Assembly (NCBI GenBank): GCA_963682025.1
Contig: OY821521.1
Span: forward strand, 116,901,604 to 116,965,603
Length of the DNA stretch: 64,000 bases
Direction of reading: 5' to 3'
DNA from: Cordilura impudica
Lineage: Eukaryota > Arthropoda > Insecta > Diptera > Scathophagidae
This document shows, piece by piece, positions 56,150-64,000 of this stretch (its first letter is position 1; each line of letters opens with the position of its first letter). Made by a program: the position numbers and the translations under genes. The notes under the pieces were generated by a model that saw nothing but the letters and a program-made list of their open reading frames with translations, was not told the DNA's origin and ran no database searches.

Positions 56150-57060
56150 TACTAGAACTGAGTTCAAGTTCTATATATGTGTTTTTTTTTAACAATAAGA
56201 GATATTTCAACTCGCGCAAAAAAAATCAAAATATAAATAAACTCTAGAATAAATTGAGCGTTATACAAAAAATATTTTGCTTAACCTTATGTTACATTTG
56301 AATAAACTACATTTTCTGATTACCAAAAAGATTGACGAATATCAAATGAAATATCATAAATGTGTTTTAGAAAGCTTAGATACAACAAACATTTTATATT
56401 TGGTCTAATTTAAATTTTATTAACATTTTTCTATCCAGATTGTAGAAATTTTCCTACAAATTTTCTACAAAATTAATTAATTTTACTAAAATTTTAATAT
56501 AATTCTATAGTAATTTAATAAAATATTGAAAACTTACTCTATTCATATGGAGTTAATTTATATAATTTTGTTACTCTTAAATGAAATTAAACCGATTTAT
56601 TTATTATTATTATGAAAATTTTTTCAGGTCAATAAAAATAAAACAAACAATTTTTTAAATATATTATGTTTTTATTTATATTTATAGTTTAAAATACATT
56701 TGTATAGGTTAAAAAGTTTTTTTGTTAGCTGATAACATGTATGCACATGTGTTAGTACAGTCTTTTGTTCAGCACATACAATCATATTTATGAAATCAAT
56801 TATTGAAATATATAAACGGAGTAGAGATATTATTGTATATCATGAAGGTCTCAATCATTTGAGAGAACATTTGTTTATGCGTTGAATCAATGCAACAACC
56901 GTATGATTTTAAGAGATGTAATTCAGTTGAGGACACCATTCTAATATAAACTTCACGTTCAGATCAGTAACTGATGAATATTTAATTGAATAAAGATATT
57001 ATATACATAAAATTTTTTTTACAGTTTTTTTGTAAATGAGAAAAAATTAATTTATGTTTC
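56150..57060. other. AT-rich stretch, no gene seen
   Basis: More than 900 bp with no credible ORF. A foldback-like 'aacatgtatgcacatgtgtta' near 56734-56754 resembles the one at 36560-36600 and 57919-57935, so these places may derive from one element family. Confidence 0.35.
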
Positions 57061-57110
57061 TTCAATATTCTTTTTGTTTGTATATAAATTAAGAAAGTCT
57101 ATTAATAATT

Positions 57111-57600
57111 TTAAATTTTTTCTGCACAAACACATGAATTTTTCATATTTCTTATAATACTTTTACAATTTTCTTTATGATAATTACACACTTCTGCATT
57201 TAGACCACAGCTATATAGAAAATGAATATTTGGACAATCAAAATCATTTAAATTAAATATATTGATATCTTCTCCAACCATTTCCTTTATCAAATTTACT
57301 TTTTCCAATCCTTTAACATCAACGATTTAATTCTCTTCCTTCGTAAGAGTTTCACTTAGAAATTTTTCAAGATTTTGTTGAGTTGTGTTACCATCCTGCC
57401 ATGATAATCCATGAAATTGATAATATAGCCAGTTATTTGTTATCTTTTCCTTTGATGTTAATTTTGAGTATTCCAAAGACGGAAAAATTACAAACGTATC
57501 AACTTTTGTGTTGGATCTAGAGATGAACTTCTTTATAAATAAATTTGTTTTTAACATATAATCCTTGCATGTCTATTACTATTACTTTTTCTTGACACAT
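57111..57600 (-). pseudogene. Unrecognised broken gene (possible virus-like or mobile-element ORF)
   Basis: Three minus-strand pieces look like one protein cut by frameshifts: a start at about 57597 (MCQEKVIVIDMQGLY), 57327-57557 (TFVIFPSLEYSKL, ITNNWLYYQFHGLSWQDGN) and 57111-57308 (LEKVNLIKEMVGEDINIF, FDCPNIHFLYSCGL, then several Cys/His). The HGLxWxDG and VKGxEK-like wording recalls a family of uncharacterised arthropod proteins associated with mobile or virus-like DNA, but that is memory only and no function is implied. At least two frame breaks. Confidence 0.45.
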
Positions 57601-57649
57601 TATATTTTAAGGTAAATAAAAACAGATACTACGAGGTTCATTGCAAAAT

Positions 57650-57960
57650 ATCGGTCTATATATACTCAATCAGTGATTAATCATACATCTAAATATAGAT
57701 TTGATAAGAAGTATTGTACTTCTGCGGTGATGAGTCATACATCTAAATATAGATTTGATTAGAAGTAAAGTACTTCTGCTGTTATGAGTTAACTATAGAC
57801 TTGATAAGAAGTACATAACTGATAAGAAGAACATGACTTCTGCTGATAAGAAGAACATGACTTCTGCGGTTATGATTTAATTAACTAAAAATACATTTGA
57901 TATTGCCAATAAAAAATTAACATGTATGAACATGTTCACAATGAGTCATGTAACTAAATA
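57650..57960. repeat. Tandem repeat with AGAAGTA...TACTTCT foldbacks
   Basis: Two copies of about 55 bp ('catacatctaaatatagattt' type text followed by AGAAGTA-n-TACTTCT) at about 57680-57780, then shortened 'gataagaagaacatgacttct' repeats to about 57875. Each unit contains a small inverted repeat. Confidence 0.65.
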
Positions 57961-58013
57961 TAGACTGTCAAAATATTCTATATAACTACGATTTTTATAG
58001 TACGCTACCCCCA

Positions 58014-58335
58014 TGTAATCGTTATCAGATATAAACTTGATCGTTATCAGTTACAAAGCTGATCGTTATCAGCTATAAACCTGATCGCTATCAGATATAA
58101 AGCTGATCGTTAGCAGATATCAATGAATACAATAAACAGTATTTTAAATTTTTTTTGCATATGTCGCATATATTTTACATAGTTTTACATATATTTTGCA
58201 TATTTTACCAAAAAAAAATTGTCTTAAAAAACTTAATAATAATAATAAAAAAAAATTTTTTTGGTTTTTATTTGTATCAAACATATACGAAAATTCCTAT
58301 AAACCAGATCGTTATCAGATATCAAGCTGATCGTT
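58014..58335. repeat. 22-bp hairpin satellite, left block
   Basis: About five copies of a 22-bp unit like GCTGATCGTTATCAGATATA at 58014-58128 and a further fragment at 58302-58335, with AT-rich non-repeat sequence between. Each unit contains CTGAT-CGTT-ATCAG, a perfect 5-bp stem with a 4-base loop. The same satellite continues at 63650-64000. Confidence 0.8.
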
Positions 58336-58415
58336 TTGAATAATTATAATAAATATTTATTTTTTAATGTGTTATTCTAAATTAATAACAGATTTAAACA
58401 ACAAAACAAAATATA

Positions 58416-58773
58416 AATTATAAAACAATAAAATATTTGAGGGTTTCTGGCAGCACTATGTGCTTATTAATTTATTGTTTCTTATTTTATTTTACAGCAC
58501 TATGTGCTTTGAGTTTATAATTAAAACTAACTTACAAAAATGTTTATTCTTAGTATTTATTCCTATCGAAACACAAAAACACGAAACCAAGAAATGCTGG
58601 TGTTGCAAAAAGAGGGTTTGCGCGTGTAGCGTAAACCTGACACATTATTTTTGTATGTTGAGAAATAATTTTGTTGACTAGCAACAAGACACCTTTGTTT
58701 TTAAGCAAAAGTGCAGACGCTGTGGGAAATAAACAATGGAATTTAACATTGTGAAACAAATAATGTGTTAACT
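58416..58773 (-). repeat. 3' LTR of the gypsy-like element (358 bp)
   Basis: On the element strand begins AGTTAACACATTATTTG and ends TTTTATAATT. 'cagcactatgtgctt' occurs twice within it (about 58452 and 58494). It is preceded on the element strand by the polypurine stretch GGAGGGAGG (58774-58782). Confidence 0.92.
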
Positions 58774-58807
58774 CCTCCCTCCGAAATTCCAATCGTCCCC
58801 GATTGGT

Positions 58808-60300
58808 TTAAAAATATGGGATGTCATTTAGACTTATGTGCCGTGGAGCTATCCTAGTCGGCATCTGGAAGGATTCGTTATTTTCTATGATAATTTCCGT
58901 TTTCTTGTTCTTTTTACATTTGAAAAACATGATTATGATTATTATGAAGGCTAAAAGCCCGAAGTGTGTAAACATGCTAGATTTGGCTAACAGGTTTATG
59001 GAACTAATTTTCCTGATATTTTTGATATTAAGTTCCTTCATGAATTCCAACGATAGCACTTCTTTGAACTCGGAACGAGGGTTTGAGTGCTTTATTAATG
59101 AGGGTAATGGTCTCGAGCTGTGTGTTTCTATAGATGAAAAACATAAATTATCAATGTTTATGGTATCATTAAAAATGTTTATCAAATATGACCCATGTAA
59201 GTATTTTGTATTATTATTAATAGAAATATTTCCTTTAAAATCATTCAATAAAATTAGTCCGCTACTTATTTCTTCTACTTTTTTTTATATGTTGCGTATT
59301 TGTTACAATACAATTATAAGGTTTGTTTTCTAATAAATTTCTTATACAATTTTCATTTCTTAAATTAACAATTTCATTCTGTTTGCAAATTTTTATATTA
59401 TTTATTAAATTACATTCAATCTTAATACCATAATATTCTCCATTACATTTTAACATTTTCTCAAAATTTATTTTTAGAATGGTTTCATTTTTACTTAAAG
59501 GCTTAACTAAAAAGAAATTACAAATTTCCGATCCCGTTTTGGGCAGTTTTACAACATAAAGTAACATTTTATCCTTAAAGGCTATTTGAATGTCCGCGAA
59601 ATTCAATGATTCTTCCAAAGAATTAAATGGCATATTTTCTTCTACAAAAATATCATTAATTTTATGAGTTTCTTGATTTGATAGCATAAATGTGTTAACA
59701 ATATTAGCTTTTGTGAGATGAATTGCTTTTCTGATATTTTCTATTTCCTCTTTAATTATATCAATTTTAAATTTGTATTGAAGTATTAGTACGGTTTGAA
59801 AATCATTACTACTTTTCAATGTTTTTATTATTGAGTTACTAATTTGAGTTATGTTGTTAATTCTATCAAATAAGTTTTTGTTAATAACAAGTTGTTGGTT
59901 GTTATTTTCGATTACTTCCACAAATTTACCATTAATGGCCACGAGATCGTCATGATCTGGGTTTCCTGCAACCCATTTCCATGCAGATCCTATGAAATCT
60001 AATAAACGTTTGTTTTTATTAATAGGGATGATGTTGTTAATGGTTGAAATCATGTTGTTAATTTCCTCTGTAATGAATGGATGTAGTGGATGAGATGAGG
60101 GTATGTTTTTGCCAAAGTTAGTTTTGAGGTCTTCTATTATCGTGGAGTACTCCGTCAGATTAATTAAGTGCATAATCCTATATGTTCCCGTTTGAATCTT
60201 GCCGGTGCCATCCTCTATGGTAACTATCTCGGATTGAGAATAGTCTAATATTTCGACTGATCCCCAGCAAAAATTAACATTTAGGGAAAGGAGTGATCTA
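58808..60300 (-). pseudogene. env: Gypsy-type Env, frameshifted
   Basis: Two minus-strand frames: 59262-60173 plus upstream to about 60300, and 58808-59248. The break is in an 8-base homopolymer near 59280-59287. The N-terminal part has LLDFIGSAWKWVAGNPDHDD, a landmark of gypsy Env. The C-terminal part has a transmembrane helix (LLAFIIIIIMFF) and ends APRHISLNDIPYF. A splice acceptor-like TTTTTTAG at about 60300-60308 (element strand) precedes a hydrophobic start, matching spliced env expression in gypsy. No furin RxxR site is obvious where expected, apart from KNKRLLDF. The frameshift would remove the membrane anchor. Confidence 0.85.
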
Positions 60301-60318
60301 AAAAATACATGATCATTG

Positions 60319-61575
60319 TTAGCTTCGTATTCGGTCTTTATGAACTACTTTGCCTGATTCTGTTGTTACAGTGGAATTTTTGTTTTCCTTAACTATTTCT
60401 TCCTTAAACCTCTTCGAAAGTTTGGTTCCTAGTCTTTTATTTTGTCTGACAAAGATTTTCTCTTTGATAAATTCGCATTTATCGAATTGCACTTTTAAGT
60501 GAGCTTTTTCTAAAGTGTTAAAGATAACACTTAAGTTATCAAAATGTTCTTCCTTAGTTTTGCTAAAAATAATTATATCATCGATATAAATGTAGCAACG
60601 AATACCGATGTGTTCCCTCAGCACATCATCTAAGGTGCGCTGGGAAATAGCAGGAGCATTTCTCAGTCCAAATGGAAGTCGGGTGAATTCAAACTTCCCA
60701 TTGACAACGGAGAATGCAGTCTTCTCAATATCAGCCTCATTAATGACGATTTGGTGGAAGCCACTTTTAAGATCAATTGTCGAGAAATATTTATTTGAAC
60801 CTAAATTCGCCAAAATAGTGGTAATATCTGGAATTGGGTACTTATCTGGTATAGTATCTTCGTTTAATTTACGATAATCGATTACCATACGAAACTTTTT
60901 TTCACCTGAAGCATCTTGCTTTTTCGGTACGATCCATACCGGTGAATTATAGGGAGATTTTGATGGACGAATAATGCCATCTTTTAGTAATTCTTCAATT
61001 TGTCTGCCTATTTCCTTTTTCAGTGGTATTGGGTACGGATATGTTTTGGAATATATTGGTCTATCACTCTTAGTTCTAATTTCTGCCTTGACATTTGTAA
61101 CAAAGGTTATTTTTTTATCGGGCTCAGAAAATAAAGTTGGATAAATTTTAAAAAGTTGTTTCAATTTTTCATTGTCTTCGTGACAAAGGTGATCAATTCT
61201 TAATGTGACATGAGATATAGAATTAATTTTCAACTGATGAATGGGGTATCTGTACTTATCTAGTAATGCAAAATAATTTTCTTTAGTGAAAATAATTGCA
61301 TTCAAAAATTTCAATGTATCATTGCCTATTATGGCATCGAACGTCGTCAAATTTGGTAGAATATAAAATTTTAGTTCACCTATTTCGTCATTAAAAATGC
61401 TAATATTTGCGTGGTGAGTAATTTCAACTACTCCACCAATTGAATTGGCAAAAAAGGATTTGTTAGAAATGGGATTTCGAATATACTTAGGATTAACGTA
61501 ATTTTTATTTGATCCGGTGTCCAAAAGAAATTTCAATTCATTGCTGTTTTTCGTTTTTAATAGAAAGTATGGCAA
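60319..61575 (-). pseudogene. pol: Gypsy-type Pol with in-frame deletion: PR-RT joined to integrase tail
   Basis: 418-residue reading. Protease has KFLLDTGSNKNYV (about 15-27). RT has VIDYRKLNED, LPFGLRNAPAISQR and YIDD (about 330). At about residue 374, after FDKCEFIKEKI, the sequence jumps without frame loss to FVRQNKRLGTKLSKRFKEEI, the basic C-terminal end of integrase, and stops normally. RNase H, the zinc finger and the DDE core are all gone. The frame begins at a TTG; the gag-pol junction is damaged. Confidence 0.88.
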
Positions 61576-61599
61576 GGAAGAAAGCCTAATCTAAAAAAT

Positions 61600-61939
61600 T
61601 AATATCGTCGTTAGTAAATTCTGATTGTGTGTAATATAGCAAAGTATTTTCTATTTCCTCCAGGAATTAAATTCCCCTGGTTTCCCAGAAAACTCTCTCA
61701 GACATTTCACTACATCAGGAACGCGTTCTGAACGCGTCAGTGTTCCTACTAAAATCTATATTTAATTCCTCATCCTGTTCAGCCCTGGGATTCAAAATGG
61801 AAGTGACCGTTTCTGATATTAGATTAACAAGTTCCCTGTTTTGCTTGTTAGTAAAGGAAGATGATGTGTTAGTACTACTAGTGGAAGCTCCTAAGCTTAG
61901 CTTTGACAAAGTCGCAGCTATTTGTTCTTCTTGGCTCAT
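61600..61939 (-). pseudogene. gag: Gypsy-type Gag, N-terminal remnant
   Basis: ATG at about 61939 gives 74 residues (MSQEEQIAATLSKLSLG then a Ser/Thr-rich stretch, LVNLISETVTSILN) before a stop at 61715 caused by a small change at a repeated ACGCGTTC. Downstream another frame continues briefly (VVKCLREFSGKPGEFNSW), typical of gypsy Gag, before most of the gene is deleted. Confidence 0.7.
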
Positions 61940-61974
61940 TTTCAGGATTTTCCCTTTCTGTTATTATCAATAAC

Positions 61975-63006
61975 TTTCAGTAATATGTAAATTTCGAAAT
62001 TATTTTGTTTTTACCAATTTAAGAATTTCATTACTTATTAAATATCATTTTATCAACTCAAAAATTTTTATAATTCAAATTCCTTTTAAATATTTTATTT
62101 TGTTATCTTTTACTAATTTGAGAATTTTCAAAAATTATTAAATACTATTTTATCAACTTAAAATTTTGTAATTTAAATTCTTTTTAATTTTTAAATTTCT
62201 CACAATTATCAATAAACTTGCAACTAGATTCACTATCTTAATTAAACATCAATAAATTGCAATAGTTTTAATCGTACATTAATATTGTGATCCTCTGGAA
62301 CATGGTTGACCAATTGCTGGAGTCGTTGTTGTTGTTGTTGTTGTTGGTGTTCGGACGATGAAGATGTGTTGCTGTTGTCGTTGAATCAAGGTGAATTGGC
62401 CGCACCGATCGATTTGCTTAATCGATATCTTCCTTCAAATAAGAAATTCTTTTGTTTATCACTTATTTTGAGAACTTTAATTTTACTAATATTGTGCGTT
62501 AGATTTTTTTTCTCTAAAGTTTGAAATTTATTTTCACTTGTGGTTTCAGTTATATTAATTTCTAATTTAGTTTGTGTTTAAAAATTTATTTGTAAAAAAA
62601 TTTTTAGTTTATCAATTTTGTTCAAAAGTATTATTTATTAATAATTTAATTTCACTTGTAGTTTGCAATTTAATTTGATTTTATTTGCTAAAATTTTTAG
62701 TTTATCATTTTCTTTTGTTTTGAAATTTTTATTTTGTTCAAAATTTTGTTTAAGTTTAATTTCACTTGTTCTTTGCAATTTAGTTTCGATTTTATTTGCT
62801 AAAAATTTTTAGTTTATCATTTTCTTTTGTTTTGAAATTTTATTTTGTTCAAAATTTTGTTTAAGTTTAATTTCATTTTTTTCCGGTTTCCGGGCTTGAC
62901 CGGCCGCGACAGAACGTACGCCCCCGTTTGGAATTTGTCCCTACTAGGGAACCGTGTCAAGTCTTTTTTTAATTCGGAGTCTGAAAGATCTTTTTTTTCT
63001 TTCAGA
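61975..63006 (-). promoter_or_regulatory. Leader of the gypsy-like element with tandem repeats
   Basis: AT-rich untranslated leader between primer site and gag. A ~110-bp unit beginning 'ttcacttgt' and 'tttgcaattta' is repeated at 62651 and 62761, with a more diverged relative from about 62533. Another diverged ~110-bp pair lies at 62010-62215. A TTG microsatellite is at 62322-62345. No Su(Hw) cluster was recognised. Confidence 0.65.
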
Positions 63007-63024
63007 GCCCCACGTTGGGCGCCA
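63007..63024 (-). promoter_or_regulatory. Primer binding site, tRNA-Lys type
   Basis: On the element strand TGGCGCCCAACGTGGGGC directly follows the 5' LTR and is complementary to the 3' end of fly tRNA-Lys, as in Drosophila gypsy. Confidence 0.9.
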
Positions 63025-63381
63025 ATTATAAAACAATAAAATATTTGAGGGTTTCTGGCAGCACTATGTGCTTATTAATTTATTGTTTCTTATTTTATTT
63101 TACAGCACTATGTGCTTTGAGTTTATAATTAAAACTAACTTACAAAAATGTTTATTCTTAGTATTTATTCCTATCGAAACACAAAAACACGAAACCAAGA
63201 AATGCTGGTGTTGCAAAAAGAGGGTTTGCGCGTGTAGCGTAAACCTGACACATTATTTTTGTATGTTGAGAAATAATTTTGTTGACTAGCAACAAGACAC
63301 CTTTGTTTTTAAGCAAAAGTGCAGACGCTGTGGGAAATAAACAATGGAATTTAACATTGTGAAACAAATAATGTGTTAACT
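63024..63381 (-). repeat. 5' LTR of the gypsy-like element (358 bp)
   Basis: No difference from the 58416-58773 LTR noticed on reading both. The open frame on the plus strand (63068-63289, also 58460-58681) is repeated only because the LTR is. Confidence 0.92.
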
Positions 63382-63385
63382 TATA

Positions 63386-63649
63386 TAATACATTATGAAA
63401 CTCGTCAACAATGTTTTTAACATGAGGTTATTTTGAAGAAAATACATAGATCTCTTAAATTTAATCAATCAAATTGGTTGAAAAAGTATATTGATTTGAA
63501 TAACTATCATAGAACATTAGCTAAAAATTCATTTGAACAAAGTTTTTTTCAAGCTTATATAATAAACCAATTTACGTTGGTTTTTCCATTTTAGAATTAT
63601 TTAAATAGAAAATGCATGATTTTCATTATGATTACATGAAATTTAAATA
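63386..63649. other. AT-rich flank, no feature seen
   Basis: Sequence between the provirus and the satellite. Together with 58336-58411 it represents the pre-insertion site. Confidence 0.4.
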
Positions 63650-64000
63650 TCAGATTATCAGATACGAAGCTGATCGTTACCATATATGAAGCTGATTGTT
63701 ATCAGATACGAAGCTGATCGTAATCAGATATAAAACTGATCGTTACCAGATATAAAGAAGATCGTTATCAGATATAGAGCTCGTCGATATCAGATATAAA
63801 GCTGATCGTTACCAGATGTAAAGCTGATCGTTAGCAGATGTAAAGCTGATCGCTACCAGATATAAAATTGATTATTATCAGATATAAAGTTGATCGTTAT
63901 CAGATATAAAGCTGATCGTTACCAGATGTAAAGCTGATCGTTATCAGATATAAAGCTGATCGTTACCAGATATAAAACTGATCTTTATCAGATATAAAGC
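63650..64000. repeat. 22-bp hairpin satellite, right block (runs off the window)
   Basis: About 15 tandem copies of a 22-bp unit (GCTGATCGTTATCAGATATA plus AA, with T/C and A/G variants such as CGTTACCAG). The CTGAT...ATCAG palindrome is kept in many units; in others one arm is changed to ACCAG. The array is still going at position 64000. Confidence 0.88.

Larger units (their letters stand above)
58416..63381 (-). mobile_element. Gypsy-like errantivirus, internally deleted, 4966 bp
   Basis: Minus-strand provirus with 358-bp LTRs at 58416-58773 and 63024-63381 that look identical by eye, and TATA target duplication (58412-58415 and 63382-63385). The primer site is tRNA-Lys type as in Drosophila gypsy. 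Gag is cut to its first 74 codons, pol lacks RNase H and most of integrase, and env has a frameshift. Identical LTRs with a heavily deleted interior suggest that the deletion existed in the RNA that was copied, that is, a defective element mobilised by a helper. Confidence 0.9.

Noticed and set aside
58550..58792. ORFs inside the gypsy-like LTRs
   Set aside because: They repeat exactly in both LTRs because the LTRs do, and they contain no domain.
63650..64000. CRISPR array
   Set aside because: Units are contiguous 22-bp repeats without unique spacers, and the sequence is eukaryotic; it is a satellite.

Overview
This window looks like an AT-rich, repeat-choked stretch of a higher fly (Brachycera/Schizophora) genome. 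That reading rests on the families present: two errantiviruses primed by tRNA-Ser and tRNA-Lys, a 412/mdg1-type element, Jockey-group LINEs, a Tigger/pogo transposon, a Penelope-like element, and several copies of the dispersed fly repeat with ATACCCTCCAC ends followed by a 'gtttgtcattccgtttgtaa' stretch. I cannot name the species. I see no convincing intact host gene. Almost everything attributable is mobile DNA, so most ORFs are pol, gag, env or transposase genes or their remains.

Layout. 1-1333: degenerate repeats related to 36.3-37.1 kb. 1334-17520: three head-to-tail copies of a ~6 kb composite repeat (starts at 1334, 5361 and 11378). The third copy carries three nested insertions: a 633-bp TIR element, a 575-bp element with TTA target duplication, and a head-to-tail array of a ~618-bp SINE-like unit (15001-16920). 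Each full unit of that array carries tRNA-like A/B boxes and a hammerhead-ribozyme-like motif. 17.5-20.6 kb: a Helitron end and a SAP-domain retrotransposon gag. 20644-23182: a Tigger/pogo transposon. 23.7-35.7 kb: two Jockey-group LINE copies in opposite orientation around a decayed 412-like pol. 35.8-36.2 kb: an adenain-type protease of Maverick/Polinton type. 37235-39514: a CR1/L2-like LINE. 39.9-43.6 kb: a dispersed repeat, a zinc-finger fragment and a Penelope-like element.

43778-52275 is an apparently full-length errantivirus on the minus strand. It has near-identical LTRs, a CGGG target duplication, open gag, pol and env frames, and a five-copy palindromic motif in its leader. It splits an older coding-like sequence. 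52.7-57.6 kb holds a dispersed repeat, A-rich simple sequence, a Tc1/mariner remnant, a small Helitron and an unrecognised broken gene. 58416-63381 is a second, gypsy-like errantivirus with matching LTRs and a TATA target duplication. It is internally deleted so that protease-RT is fused in frame to the integrase tail, and it lies next to a 22-bp hairpin-forming satellite (58.0 kb and 63.65-64.0 kb).

The elements act independently; what links them is nesting. Paralogous empty sites inside the 6-kb tandem copies allow two insertions to be proved from this window alone. The strongest candidate for something new is the hammerhead/tRNA-like tandem array, whose design resembles animal retrozymes and the Schistosoma SM-alpha type of element. 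The leader palindrome cluster of the full-length errantivirus comes next.
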